64,000 bases of DNA from Streptomyces sp. NRRL S-340 (GCF_000720185.1 NZ_JOIY01000027.1:124001-188000); one strand, 5' to 3'. Positions 26,531 through 35,509 are shown, counted from the stretch's first letter. Notes: a model not told the origin generated them from the letters alone. Program-made: numbers and translations.

Positions 26531-26609
26531 GGCACGATCGTAGACAGCGCGGGCCCCGCGACGACGGCTCCGTCCCCGGCCCGCGCCCGTCTGGCCGTAT
26601 GCTGCGCCC

Positions 26610-27122
26610 ATGGTGACCCTGGAGCGGCTGCGGCCCGGCCACGCCGAGGCGGTGCTGGCCTTCGAGCGGGAGAACCGGGATTACTTCGCCCGCTTCATCA
26701 CGGACCGCGGGGACGCGTATTTCACGCACTTCGCGGACCGCCACCGCGCCCTGCTCGCCGAACAGGACGCCGGTGTCTGCCACTTCCACCTGGTCCTCGG
26801 TGAACAGGGCACCCTGCTGGGCCGGGTGAACCTCGTTGACGTGGCGGACGGCTCGGCCGAGCTGGGCTACCGGATCGGGGAGCGCGCCGCCGGCCGGGGT
26901 GTCGCGACGGCCGCCGTGCGGGAGGTGTGCCGGCTGGCCGCCGGGACGTACGGACTGAGGGTGCTCACCGCGCGGGTCACCCTCGACAACCCGGCGTCCA
27001 TGACCGTGCTGGCCCGCAACGGGTTCACCGAGGAGGGCGAGGTGACGATCGACGGCCGGCCGGCCCTGGGCTTCCGGCGCCCGCTCACGCCGGAGGGCCG
27101 GCGTCGACTGACCGCGGGTTGA
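26610..27122 (+). CDS. GNAT-family N-acetyltransferase
   Basis: The 170-residue protein resembles RimJ/RimL-type acetyltransferases. The acetyl-CoA loop is VNLVDVADGSAELGYRIGERAAGRGVATAAVREVC (about 75-110) and the C-terminal LTARVTLDNPASMTVLARNGFTEEGEV is diagnostic. ATG 26610 lacks a ribosome site; TATGCT (26598-26603) 6 bp before it suggests a leaderless transcript. The substrate is unknown. The next gene follows after 3 bp, so they are co-transcribed. Confidence 0.88.
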   Translation: MVTLERLRPGHAEAVLAFERENRDYFARFITDRGDAYFTHFADRHRALLAEQDAGVCHFHLVLGEQGTLLGRVNLVDVADGSAELGYRIGERAAGRGVATAAVREVCRLAAGTYGLRVLTARVTLDNPASMTVLARNGFTEEGEVTIDGRPALGFRRPLTPEGRRRLTAG

Positions 27123-27125
27123 GCG

Positions 27126-27704
27126 GTGGCAACGGAGGTCTGGGACGTGCTGAACGGGGAACAACCGCTTCCACATTCAAGGGAATGGGTGAACAGGATC
27201 GCTCGGCTCGCCGGGCGTGAGCCGCTTGGCCTGGACAGCGATTGGGGGACAGTCGAGCAGGAGATCGGTGCCCCGCTCCCGGCGGACTTCAAGCAGCTGG
27301 TGGACACGTTCGGCATGGGGGTGTTCGGCGAGTACCTTTACCCTCTCGGGGACACGGCAGGAGAATTCAGTGTTTCCGGCAATCTGTCCATGCTCAGGCG
27401 GACGCTGAGCCGTCATCCGGACGCGACCGGTGTTTATCGCCCCTACGCGGTATTCGAACCCGGCAGGGTGGGGCTGCTTTCGTGGGCTCAGTCCACGGCG
27501 GAGGAAGCCGAGTTCTACTGGCTTGCGCGGGACGGGGAGGACCCGGACCGATGGCCGATCGTGGCACGCGTCGATCCGACCGGCGATTGGCATCGTTTCG
27601 AGATGCCGGTGTCCGCATTCGTTTTCCGGATGCTGACCGATGACAGTGTCCACCCGTTCGGTGTTCCGACGGGTCCGGGACTGCCGCCGTTCAGGGCCTG
27701 GTGA
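27126..27704 (+). CDS. SMI1/KNR4-family protein, possible immunity protein
   Basis: The 192-residue product has the SMI1/KNR4 pattern (VEQEIGAPLPADFKQLVDTFGMGVFGEYLYPLG near residues 42-75). In bacteria this family is rich in immunity proteins of contact-dependent and polymorphic toxin systems. By eye its codons end in A or T far more often than those of its neighbours, suggesting acquisition by transfer. No toxin gene is adjacent, so it would be an orphan immunity gene or serve another role. Start GTG 27126 follows GCGG after the GNAT stop. Confidence 0.8.
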   Translation: MATEVWDVLNGEQPLPHSREWVNRIARLAGREPLGLDSDWGTVEQEIGAPLPADFKQLVDTFGMGVFGEYLYPLGDTAGEFSVSGNLSMLRRTLSRHPDATGVYRPYAVFEPGRVGLLSWAQSTAEEAEFYWLARDGEDPDRWPIVARVDPTGDWHRFEMPVSAFVFRMLTDDSVHPFGVPTGPGLPPFRAW

Positions 27705-27887
27705 CATCGATGAGGCACGGGCCTTCGCGCGGTCCTGAGCGTTTCCGGCGTCCCGTGCGTCCGGTGCAGGTCACTCACACCGCACACGGTTCGGGGGACG
27801 GCCCGCTTGTCCGCCGGCCGCGGACACCTGCCGGCCTCCGTCACCCACCGCCGGGCCCTGACCCTCGCCCCGGCCGAGGCCGGGGCT

Positions 27888-27958
27888 GAAGAACTGCGAA
27901 CAAAGAAGAACTGCGAACAAAAGCGGGCGCCGCCCGCCGGGGCCCACTTTTGTTCGCA
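27888..27958. terminator. 17-bp tandem duplication leading into a terminator hairpin
   Basis: GAAGAACTGCGAACAAA occurs twice in tandem (27888-27904 and 27905-27921). The second copy begins a stem: TGCGAACAAAAGCGGG (27912-27927) pairs with CCCACTTTTGTTCGCA (27943-27958) with a single mismatch and a 15-bp G/C-rich loop. It lies between convergent SMI1/KNR4 and polysaccharide deacetylase genes and ends 3 bp before the stop of the latter. The A/T content is unusual for this genome. Confidence 0.8.
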
Positions 27959-27961
27959 ACT

Positions 27962-28768
27962 CTAAGGCCGGTACACCTTGCCCGGGACCGGTTTGCCGGG
28001 GGCCAGAAGTTGCGGCACGGTGACGAACACGTACCCCCGCTCCTTCAGCGCGTCGATGATGCCGGGTACGGCGGGCACCGTGCCGGCGTAGATGTCGTGC
28101 AGCAGGATGATCCCGTCGCGGGACGCCTGGTCCAGGACGCGCTTCTTGATCAGGTCGGAGTCGGTCGTGGTGTAGTCCTTCGCCGTCACGCTCCACAGGA
28201 CCTCCGACATGCCCATCTCCTCGGAGATCTTCTGGACGGTGTCGTTGGTCCGGCCCTGCGGCGGGCGCATCAGCGTGGGCTTGCGGCCCGTCAGCCGCTC
28301 TATCGCCTCGTTGGGGCGCCGCAGCTCCTCGCGTATCTGGGCCTCGGATATCTCGGTGAGGATCTTGTGGTCCCAGGTGTGGCTGGCCACCTCGTGGCCC
28401 TCGGCCGCCATCCGCTTGACCAGGTCGGGGTACTTGTCGATGTGCCGCGCCCCGAGCAGGAAGAAGGTCGCGGGAACCTTCTTCTCCTTCAGGATGTCCA
28501 GCAGCCGCGCGGAGTTCTCGCTCGGCCCGGCGTCGAAGGTCAGCGCGATGCACTTGGACTGACGGCAGTCGACCGAACCGAACCGGCCGGGGGCGCCCGC
28601 CGCGGCCTGGGTCCGGGCGGTGCTCGGGCTGGTCGCGTCGACTTTCGTGCAGCCGCTCAGGCCCAGTGTCAGGCCGGCCGCGGCCGCCAGTGCGGTGATC
28701 GCGCGGAATCCCGTTCCGGTTCTCCCCGTTCTCCCGTTTTTCCTGGTCTTCTTGGTCAAGGAAGGCAT
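27962..28768 (-). CDS. Polysaccharide deacetylase lipoprotein (NodB homology domain)
   Basis: The 268-residue protein has an N-terminal signal with the lipobox LSGC (Cys40), so it should be anchored to the outer face of the membrane. The NodB domain (about 70-262) shows TFDAGPS (77-83), SHTWDH with the two metal-binding His, RPPQG and ILLHD. The first motif usually reads TFDDGP; here the second Asp, a metal ligand, is Ala, a variant seen in some actinobacterial members. Substrates are likely acetylated cell-wall or extracellular glycans. ATG 28768 lacks a strong ribosome site. It is divergent from the UXS-like gene of the glycan cluster. Confidence 0.88.
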   Translation of the reverse strand: MPSLTKKTRKNGRTGRTGTGFRAITALAAAAGLTLGLSGCTKVDATSPSTARTQAAAGAPGRFGSVDCRQSKCIALTFDAGPSENSARLLDILKEKKVPATFFLLGARHIDKYPDLVKRMAAEGHEVASHTWDHKILTEISEAQIREELRRPNEAIERLTGRKPTLMRPPQGRTNDTVQKISEEMGMSEVLWSVTAKDYTTTDSDLIKKRVLDQASRDGIILLHDIYAGTVPAVPGIIDALKERGYVFVTVPQLLAPGKPVPGKVYRP

Positions 28769-28794
28769 GCGCGGGACTTTACAGAGGGCGTATG

Positions 28795-28805
28795 TACACG
28801 GTGTA
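28795..28805. promoter_or_regulatory. Short palindrome between divergent genes
   Basis: TACAC-G-GTGTA is a perfect 11-bp palindrome in the 179-bp region shared by the deacetylase and the UXS-like epimerase. TGTATA on its right edge could serve as a -10 for the deacetylase in reverse orientation. Function is inferred from position only. Confidence 0.3.
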
Positions 28806-28947
28806 TAGCGGGGTCGAATAAACGGTCGTCGCACATGTGATCGAGGTGATCGGCCGCCGGAAGGGGGTGATGTGTGCCGTTCTGTCACCGGGTTACTCAA
28901 GCCGACACCTGAGTGAACGCGGGGGAGGCGAGAGGGAGGAGAGTCCC

Positions 28948-29910
28948 GTGAGCGGACGCGACTGGCGCCGGGCCCTGGTGACCGGCGGTGCCGGCTTCGT
29001 CGGATCCCACCTGTGCGCACGGCTGCTCGACGCCGGTACCGGCGTCGTCTGCCTGGACGACCTGTCCACCGGCAGCCATGCCAACGTGGCCGAACTGGAG
29101 CGTCGGCGCGGCTTCCGCTTCGTGCGCGCCGACGCCACCGACCCCGACGCCGTACGCGGCCTGCCCGGCCGTTTCGACCTGGTCCTGCACTTCGCCTGTC
29201 CCGCCTCGCCGGCCGACTACCTGCGGCTGCCCCTGCAGACCCTCGACGTCGGCAGCACCGGCACCCGCAACGCCCTCGAACGCGCCCGTGCCGACGGCGC
29301 CCGCTTCCTGCTCGCCTCCACCTCCGAGGTCTACGGCGACCCCCTCGAACACCCGCAGCGCGAGACCTACTGGGGCAACGTCAACCCGGTCGGCCCGCGC
29401 AGCGTCTACGACGAGTCCAAGCGCTTCGCCGAGGCCCTGGTCACCGCGCACCGCGGCGTCCACGCCACCGACACCGCCATCGTGCGCATCTTCAACACCT
29501 ACGGCCCCCGGATGCGCACCGGCGATGGCCGGGCCGTGCCCACCTTCATCGCGCAGGCCCTGGACGGCGCGCCCCTGACGGTCGCGGGCGACGGCAGCCA
29601 GACCCGGTCCCTGTGCTACGTCGACGACACCGTCGACGGCATCCTCGCCCTGGCCGCCTCGGACGAGCCGGGGCCGGTCAACATCGGCGGCGGCGACGAG
29701 ATCACCGTGCTGGAGCTGGCCCGCCGGATCGTGGAACTGACGGGTTCGGCCTCCCGCATCCGCTTCGTCGACCGCCCCGTCGACGACCCCGGCCGCCGCC
29801 GCCCCGACACCGGCCTCGCCCGGGAGCGCCTGGGCTGGCGGCCGCGCGTGCCCTGGGGCGAGGGGCTGGAACGGACCATCGGCTGGTTCACACGGGCCGC
29901 GGCGGCCTGA
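28948..29910 (+). CDS. NAD-dependent epimerase/decarboxylase, UDP-glucuronate decarboxylase-like
   Basis: The 320-residue short-chain dehydrogenase has the Rossmann motif GGAGFVGSH (about 13-21) and the catalytic YDESK. Stretches FACPASPADYLRLPLQTLDV, LLASTSEVYGDPLEHPQRETYWGNVNPVGPRS and ARIFNTYGPRM-like VRIFNTYGPRM match UDP-xylose synthases, which turn UDP-glucuronate into UDP-xylose. It could instead be another NDP-sugar epimerase. GTG 28948 has GGAGGAG 5 bp upstream. It is separated from the main glycan operon by a 410-bp region but lies on the same strand. Confidence 0.85.
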   Translation: MSGRDWRRALVTGGAGFVGSHLCARLLDAGTGVVCLDDLSTGSHANVAELERRRGFRFVRADATDPDAVRGLPGRFDLVLHFACPASPADYLRLPLQTLDVGSTGTRNALERARADGARFLLASTSEVYGDPLEHPQRETYWGNVNPVGPRSVYDESKRFAEALVTAHRGVHATDTAIVRIFNTYGPRMRTGDGRAVPTFIAQALDGAPLTVAGDGSQTRSLCYVDDTVDGILALAASDEPGPVNIGGGDEITVLELARRIVELTGSASRIRFVDRPVDDPGRRRPDTGLARERLGWRPRVPWGEGLERTIGWFTRAAAA

Positions 29911-29938
29911 GAACGGTGCCGCCGCCAGGGGGCGCCCC

Positions 29939-30026
29939 GGGCCCGGAGGCGACCCGGGGCCCGGAGGCGACCCCGGGTCCCGAGGCGGTCGCGGGCCCGG
30001 AGGCGGTCGCGGTCCGGAGGCGGCCG
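29939..30026 (+). repeat. Approximately 18-bp tandem repeats after the epimerase gene
   Basis: About five imperfect copies of GGGCCCGGAGGCGACCC, the later ones ending in GGTCGC. They lie in the 410-bp gap 29911-30320. The rest of that gap holds one dyad (30122-30138) and no supported gene. Confidence 0.7.
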
Positions 30027-30121
30027 TGACGGAAGAGGCCGTCTCGACCCGGCTTCCCCGCGGGCCGGACCGAAGCTGACCCCGGGACCTGAACCCTGCC
30101 GCGGCCTCGGCGACCAGCTAC

Positions 30122-30138
30122 GTTCACGCACCGTGAAC
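30122..30138. promoter_or_regulatory. Inverted repeat upstream of the glycan operon
   Basis: GTTCACG and CGTGAAC are perfect 7-bp arms around CAC. The site is about 180 bp before the first operon gene and is the clearest operator candidate for it. No regulator gene lies inside the operon. Confidence 0.4.
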
Positions 30139-30320
30139 ACCCACTCCAGTCTCTGTGACCACTCCGCCCCCACCCGTGCCAGTTGGCTTCATGTGTTTGA
30201 GACAGCTGTGGCGCGGCACCCAGAAGCCCGGAATGTCCCACATGCCCACATCGACCGAACCGCCCCCGACCCCAGGACCCCGCCGGAAGGCCCCCGCCGC
30301 AACGGGACGGAGCCCACCCC

Positions 30321-31958
30321 ATGCGCATCCTTGGAATCAACGCCCTTTTCCACGACCCCGCCGCCGCCCTCGTCGTCGACGGCCGCACGGTCGCGGCCGG
30401 CGAGGAGGAGCGCTTCAGCCGCCGCAAGCACGGCAAGCGCCCGGTGCCGTTCTCCGCCTGGGAACTGCCGGAACTCTCCGCCCGCTGGTGCCTCGACCAC
30501 GCGGGGCTGCGCCCCGGCGAGCTGGACGCCGTCACCTACTCCTTCGACCCCGCCCTCGCCCGGCCCGCCTCCGACCTCGGCCTGTTCGACCCGTGGGACC
30601 CGCTGCGCCTGGAGTACGCGCGCCGCGCCCCCGAGTTCCTCGCCGAGGCGCTGCCCGGCCTGGACCCGGCCAAGGTCGTGTTCGTGCCGCACCACATCGC
30701 GCACGCCGCCTCCGCCGGACCCGCCTCCCCGCACCCCGACAGCGCCGTCCTGGTCCTGGACGGCCGCGGCGAGGCCGCCTCCCACCTGGCGGGCCGCTTC
30801 CACGACGGCAAGCTCGACACCCTCGCCGCGCAGGCCCTGCCCCACTCCCTCGGCCTCCTCTACGAGGAGCTGACCGCCCACCTCGGGTTCCTGCGCAGCA
30901 GCGACGAGTACAAGGTCATGGCGCTCGCCTCCTACGGCAAACCGCGCTTCCTGCCCCAGCTGCGCCAGTACGTCCACGCCACCGGCGACGGCGGCTTCCG
31001 CACCCACGGCGTCGACTGGGGCGCCCTCGCCCCGCCGCGCGCGAAGGACGAGGCCTGGACCCAGGACCACGCCGACCTCGCGGCCAGCTGCCAGGCCGTC
31101 CTGGAGGAGGTCCTGCTCGAACTCGTGCACTGGCTGCACCGCGAGGCGGGCGGCGACGCGCTCGCCCTGGCCGGCGGCGTCGCCCTCAACTGCGTCGCCA
31201 ACTCCAAGATCGCCGCGCGGGGCCCGTACCGGCACGTGTGGGTGCAGCCCGCCGCCGGTGACGCCGGCACCGCGCTCGGCGGCGCCCTGTACCTGGCCGC
31301 GAGCGAGGGCGGCGCCCCCGCGCCGATGTCCGGCGCCGACCTGGGCCGGGGCTGGAGCGACGAGGAGCTGCGGACCTGGCTGGAGGAGGCAGGCGTCCCC
31401 CACGAGCGGCCCGAGGACATCGCCGAGACGGTCGCGGAGGAACTGGCCCGCGACGGCGTCGTCGCCTGGTTCCAGGGCCGCAGCGAGTACGGACCGCGTG
31501 CCCTCGGCCACCGCTCCCTGCTCGCCCACCCCGGCCGCGCCGAGAACCTGGAACGGCTCAACCGGGTCAAGGGCCGCGAGGAGTTCCGGCCGGTCGCCCC
31601 CATGGTGCTCGCCGAACGCGCCCACGAACTGTTCGAGGGGCCGCTGCCCAGCCCGTACATGCTCTTCGTGCACGACGTCCACCGCGACTGGCGGGACCGC
31701 ATCCCCGCCGTGGTGCACGTCGACGGCACCGCCCGCATCCAGACCGTCGACGAGCGGCAGGAACCGCTGGTCGCCCGGATGCTGCGCGGCTTCGAACGCC
31801 GCACCGGGCTGCCCGTCGTCGTCAACACCAGCCTCAACACCGCCGGCCGGCCCATGGTCGACGATCCGCGCGACGCGCTGGAGTGCTTCGGTTCCGCACC
31901 CGTCGACCTGCTGGCCATCGGCCCGTACGCGGTGCGCAGGACGAGGGCGTACGCATGA
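30321..31958 (+). CDS. O-carbamoyltransferase, NodU/CmcH/TobZ family
   Basis: The 545-residue protein matches TobZ-type carbamoyltransferases, in which one domain makes carbamoyl-AMP from carbamoyl phosphate and a Kae1-like domain transfers the carbamoyl group to a sugar hydroxyl. Metal-binding HHIAH is at 124-128; SDEYKVMALASYG, GGVALNCVANSKI and SEYGPRALGHRSLLAHP are family signatures. It is the first gene of an operon whose genes overlap by 4 bp almost throughout, so the acceptor is probably a sugar built by this operon. ATG 30321 begins the conserved MRILGINALFHDPAAAL. Confidence 0.92.
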   Translation: MRILGINALFHDPAAALVVDGRTVAAGEEERFSRRKHGKRPVPFSAWELPELSARWCLDHAGLRPGELDAVTYSFDPALARPASDLGLFDPWDPLRLEYARRAPEFLAEALPGLDPAKVVFVPHHIAHAASAGPASPHPDSAVLVLDGRGEAASHLAGRFHDGKLDTLAAQALPHSLGLLYEELTAHLGFLRSSDEYKVMALASYGKPRFLPQLRQYVHATGDGGFRTHGVDWGALAPPRAKDEAWTQDHADLAASCQAVLEEVLLELVHWLHREAGGDALALAGGVALNCVANSKIAARGPYRHVWVQPAAGDAGTALGGALYLAASEGGAPAPMSGADLGRGWSDEELRTWLEEAGVPHERPEDIAETVAEELARDGVVAWFQGRSEYGPRALGHRSLLAHPGRAENLERLNRVKGREEFRPVAPMVLAERAHELFEGPLPSPYMLFVHDVHRDWRDRIPAVVHVDGTARIQTVDERQEPLVARMLRGFERRTGLPVVVNTSLNTAGRPMVDDPRDALECFGSAPVDLLAIGPYAVRRTRAYA

Positions 31959-32971
31959 ACGGCGCCGCCGCCCGCCCCGCCTACGCCGTGGTCGTCCCCA
32001 CGCTCGCCCGGGACACCCTGGCCGACTGCCTGGCCGCGCTCGCCGCCGCGCACGGGCCGCGGCCCGAGGAGATCGTCCTGGTCGACGACCGGCCCGAGCC
32101 CGAACCCGGCGCGCTGGAGCACGCGTTGACCGTGCTGGGCGACCTGCGGGCCCGCACCGCCGTGCTCACCAGCGGGGGCCGCGGACCGGCCGCCGCCCGC
32201 AACACCGGCCTGCGCGCGGTCACCGCCCCCTGGGTCGCCTTCCTCGACGACGACGTCCAGGTCGGCCCGCACTGGTGCGACCAGCTGGCCGAGGACCTCG
32301 CCGAGGCGAGCCCCGACACCGCGGCCGTCCAGGGCGTCATCGCCGTACCCCTGCCCGGCGAACGGCGTCCCACCGACTGGGAGCGCAGCACCGCCGGGCT
32401 GGCGCGGGCCCGCTGGATCACCGCCGACATGGCCTACCGCACCGACGCCCTCAAGCAGGTCGGCGGGTTCGACGAACGCTTCCGGCGCGCCTTCCGCGAG
32501 GACGCCGACCTCGCGCTGCGCGTCCTCGACGCCGGATGGCGCATCCGCCAGGGCCGCCGCACCACCCGCCACCCCGTGCGCCCCGCCGACCGCTGGGTGT
32601 CGCTGCGCGCCCAGCGCGGCAACGCCGACGACGCGCTGATGCTGCGCCTGCACGGGCCCGACTGGTGGCACAAGGCGGTCGCCCCGCGCGGACGCATCCG
32701 CACCCACCTCGCCGTCACCGCCGCGGGCGCCGCCGCCTGCGTCCTCGCCGCGGCCGGCCGGCCCCGGCTCGCCGCGCTGGCCGCGCTCGGCTGGGCGGCG
32801 GGCACCGCCGAGTTCGCCCGGGCGCGGATCGTCCCCGGGCCGCGCACCCGGGACGAGGTGACCACCATGGCCGTGACCAGCGTCCTCATCCCGCCCGCCG
32901 CCACCTGGCACTGGCTCAGCGGACGGTGGCGACACCGGGCGGCGCCCGCCTGGCGGGAGGTGGCCCCGTGA
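31955..32971 (+). CDS. Family 2 glycosyltransferase with C-terminal hydrophobic region
   Basis: The 338-residue protein has the GT2 Rossmann-like N-terminus (YAVVVPTLARDTLADCLAAL ... VLVDDRPEP), the DxD-type LDDDV motif and the AAARNTGLRAV nucleotide loop. FREDADLALRVLDAGWRI is the acceptor-side ED-motif. The C-terminal 100 residues contain two hydrophobic segments that may bind the membrane. It overlaps the genes on both sides by 4 bp. The sugar donor is unknown. Confidence 0.88.
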   Translation: MNGAAARPAYAVVVPTLARDTLADCLAALAAAHGPRPEEIVLVDDRPEPEPGALEHALTVLGDLRARTAVLTSGGRGPAAARNTGLRAVTAPWVAFLDDDVQVGPHWCDQLAEDLAEASPDTAAVQGVIAVPLPGERRPTDWERSTAGLARARWITADMAYRTDALKQVGGFDERFRRAFREDADLALRVLDAGWRIRQGRRTTRHPVRPADRWVSLRAQRGNADDALMLRLHGPDWWHKAVAPRGRIRTHLAVTAAGAAACVLAAAGRPRLAALAALGWAAGTAEFARARIVPGPRTRDEVTTMAVTSVLIPPAATWHWLSGRWRHRAAPAWREVAP

Positions 32972-33576
32972 AGCCGCTCCGGGCCGTGCTCTTCGACCGC
33001 GACGGCACCCTCGTCGAGGACGTCCCCTACAACGGCGACCCCGCCCGGGTCCGCCCGGTCGAGGGCGCCCGCGAGGCGGTGCGGCTGCTGCGGCAGCACG
33101 GCATCGCCACCGGTGTCGTCACCAACCAGTCGGGTGTGGCCCGCGGCCTGATCACCGCCGCCGACGTCCGCCGCGTCCACGACCGCGTCGACGAACTCCT
33201 CGGCCCGTTCGACGTGTGGGCCGTCTGCCCGCACGGCCCCGGCGACGGCTGCCGCTGCCGCAAACCGGAACCCGGCCTGATCCTCCGGGCGGCCGGACAG
33301 CTGTGCGCCGAGCCCGCCGCGATCGTGGTCATCGGCGACATCGGCAGCGACGTGGAGGCCGCCCGCCGCGCGGGCGCCCGCGCCATCCTCGTCCCCACCC
33401 CGGTCACCCGCCCCGAGGAGACCGCCGCCGCCGGACACGTGGCCCCCGACCTCCTGACAGCCGTCCGCTCCCTGCTGGCCGGGTCCCCGGCCGGCCCGTT
33501 CCCGCCGGCGGCGGCCCCGGCAGGCGAGGGCCCCGCCGCCCCCGCCGGCGCGGACCCGGGGCGGTGGCCGCGATGA
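32968..33576 (+). CDS. gmhB: D-glycero-D-manno-heptose-1,7-bisphosphate 7-phosphatase
   Basis: The 202-residue HAD-superfamily protein has the catalytic pair in FDRDGTL (Asp10 and Asp12), VVTNQSGVARG, the zinc loop C-x-H...C-x-C (CPHGPGDGCRCRKP) and the DIGSD phosphate/metal motif, as in E. coli GmhB. It would remove the 7-phosphate from heptose bisphosphate made by HldE's kinase domain. GmhA and HldE are encoded in the same operon, which supports this rather than a histidinol phosphatase role. The last 35 residues are an Ala/Pro-rich tail. Confidence 0.88.
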   Translation: MKPLRAVLFDRDGTLVEDVPYNGDPARVRPVEGAREAVRLLRQHGIATGVVTNQSGVARGLITAADVRRVHDRVDELLGPFDVWAVCPHGPGDGCRCRKPEPGLILRAAGQLCAEPAAIVVIGDIGSDVEAARRAGARAILVPTPVTRPEETAAAGHVAPDLLTAVRSLLAGSPAGPFPPAAAPAGEGPAAPAGADPGRWPR

Positions 33577-34559
33577 AGGCGATCGTCACCCGCCTCGACA
33601 GCTTCGGCGACGTGCTGCTCGCCGGGCCCGCCGTGCGGGCCGTCGCCGCCCGGGCCGAGCGGGTCACCCTGCTGTGCGGGCCGCGCGGCGAACCCGCCGC
33701 GCGGCTGCTGCCCGGGGTCGACGAGATCCTCGTGTGGGACGCGCCCTGGGCCGGGTTCGAGCCGCCGCCCGTCGACCGCGCCGGGGTCGAGAAGCTGCTC
33801 GACGCCATCGACGCCGACACCGCGCTCGTCCTCACCTCCTTCCACCAGTCCCCGCTGCCCACCGCCCTGCTGCTGCGGCTGGCCGGCGTACGGCACATCG
33901 CCGCCGACAGCGTGGACTACCCGGGCTCCCTGCTGGACGTACGCCACCACCGCCTCCCGCACGCCCACGAGGCCGAGGCCGCCCTCGACCTCGCCGGGGC
34001 CGCGGGGTTCCCGCGCCCCGACGACGGACGGCTGCGCGTCCTGCCCCCGCCCGCGACGGCCCACCTCACCGGCGGCGAGCCGTACGTCGTCCTGCACCCG
34101 GGGGCGAGCGTCCCCGCCCGCGCCTGGAGCCCCGAGCGGTGCGCGCAGGCCGTACGGGAACTCACCGCCGCCGGACACCGCGTGGTCGTCACCGGGGGCG
34201 GGGGGGAGAAGGACCTGACCGCGCACGTGGCCGGCCGCCACGGCCTCGACCTCGGCGGCCGCACCGGGGCCGCCGAACTCTCCGGCGTCCTGGCCCGGGC
34301 CCGCGCGGTCGTCACCGGCAACACCGGCCCCGCCCACCTCGCCGCCGCCGTCGGCACCCCCGTCGTCTCCCTGTTCGCCCCGGTCGTGCCCGCCGGACGC
34401 TGGCGGCCCTACGGCGTCCCGTACGTCCTGCTCGGCGACCAGGACGCCCCGTGCGCCGGCAGCCGCGCCCGCACCTGCCCGGTGCCCGGCCACCCCTGCC
34501 TGGAGTCGGTGACCGCCACCGACGTGCTCGCCGCCGTCGAGAAGGTGATGAAGCCGTGA
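33573..34559 (+). CDS. Family 9 glycosyltransferase (heptosyltransferase-like)
   Basis: The 328-residue protein matches GT9/ADP-heptose:LPS heptosyltransferases: N-terminal RLDSFGDVLLAGPAVRAV, a central LHPGASVPARAWSPERCAQAV and C-terminal TGNTGPAHLAAAVGTPVVSLFAPVVPAGRWRPYG. With gmhA, gmhB and hldE in the same operon, an ADP-heptose donor is probable. The acceptor cannot be LPS in this organism. A second GT9 gene lies at 38843. Confidence 0.9.
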   Translation: MKAIVTRLDSFGDVLLAGPAVRAVAARAERVTLLCGPRGEPAARLLPGVDEILVWDAPWAGFEPPPVDRAGVEKLLDAIDADTALVLTSFHQSPLPTALLLRLAGVRHIAADSVDYPGSLLDVRHHRLPHAHEAEAALDLAGAAGFPRPDDGRLRVLPPPATAHLTGGEPYVVLHPGASVPARAWSPERCAQAVRELTAAGHRVVVTGGGGEKDLTAHVAGRHGLDLGGRTGAAELSGVLARARAVVTGNTGPAHLAAAVGTPVVSLFAPVVPAGRWRPYGVPYVLLGDQDAPCAGSRARTCPVPGHPCLESVTATDVLAAVEKVMKP

Positions 34560-35509
34560 GGATCCTCATCTGGCACGTGCACGGCTCCTGGACCACCGCG
34601 TTCGTCCAGGGCCCGCACACCTACGTCGTCCCCGTCACCCCCGACCGCGGCCCCGACGGCCTCGGCCGCGCCCGCACGTTCGACTGGCCCGATTCCGTCG
34701 TCGAACTCCCGCCCGAGCGGCTGCGGGACGCCGGCATCGACCTCGTGGTCCTCCAGCGCCCCCACGAGTACGGCCTCGTGCGGCGCTGGCTCGGCCGCAC
34801 CCCGCCGATGGTCTACCTGGAGCACAACGCCCCCGACGGCGACGTGCCCGACACCCGGCACCCGGTGGCCGACCTGCCCGCCGGCATCCCGCTCGTCCAC
34901 GTCACCCACTTCAACCGGCTGATGTGGGACGCGGGCCGCGCCGAGACCGCCGTCGTCGAACACGGCATCGTCGACCCCGGCCCGCTGTGGACCGGCGAGG
35001 TCCCGCACGCCGCCGTCGTCGTCAACGAGCCCGTCCGGCGCGGCCGCACCACGGGCACCGACCTGCTCCCCGCCTTCGCGCACGCCGCGCCGCTGGACGT
35101 CTACGGCATGCGGACCGACGGCCTCGCCGCGCACCTCGGCCTGCCGCCCGGCCGGTGCCGCACCCACGAACTCGTCCAGCGCGAACTGCACCGGGAGATG
35201 GCCCGGCGCCGCCTCTACCTCCACCCGGTGCGCTGGACCTCCCTCGGGCTGTCCCTGCTGGAGGCGATGCACCTGGGCATGCCCGTGGTCGCCCTCGCCA
35301 CCACCGAGGTCACCGAGGCGGTGCCGCCCGGCGCCGGAGTGGTCTCCAACCGGATCGACGTACTCACCGACGCCGTACGGGACTTCGTCGCCGACCCGGC
35401 GCACGCCCGCGCGGCCGGCGAGGCGGCGCGCTCCGCCGCGCTCGCCCGCTACGGACTGACCCGCTTCCTGGACGACTGGGAGCGGCTGCTGAAGGAGGTC
35501 ACCCGATGA
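34556..35509 (+). CDS. Glycosyltransferase with GT-B-like C-terminal domain
   Basis: The 317-residue protein starts MRILIWHVHGSWTTAFVQG and has a GT-B style C-terminal half (YLHPVRWTSLGLSLLEAMHLGMPVVALATTEVTEAVPPGAGVVSN), where Glu in SLLEAMHLG matches the nucleotide-sugar-binding region of GT1/GT4 proteins. The N-terminal domain is short. Start GTG 34556 overlaps the GT9 stop by 4 bp. The sugar is not predictable. Confidence 0.82.
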   Translation: MRILIWHVHGSWTTAFVQGPHTYVVPVTPDRGPDGLGRARTFDWPDSVVELPPERLRDAGIDLVVLQRPHEYGLVRRWLGRTPPMVYLEHNAPDGDVPDTRHPVADLPAGIPLVHVTHFNRLMWDAGRAETAVVEHGIVDPGPLWTGEVPHAAVVVNEPVRRGRTTGTDLLPAFAHAAPLDVYGMRTDGLAAHLGLPPGRCRTHELVQRELHREMARRRLYLHPVRWTSLGLSLLEAMHLGMPVVALATTEVTEAVPPGAGVVSNRIDVLTDAVRDFVADPAHARAAGEAARSAALARYGLTRFLDDWERLLKEVTR

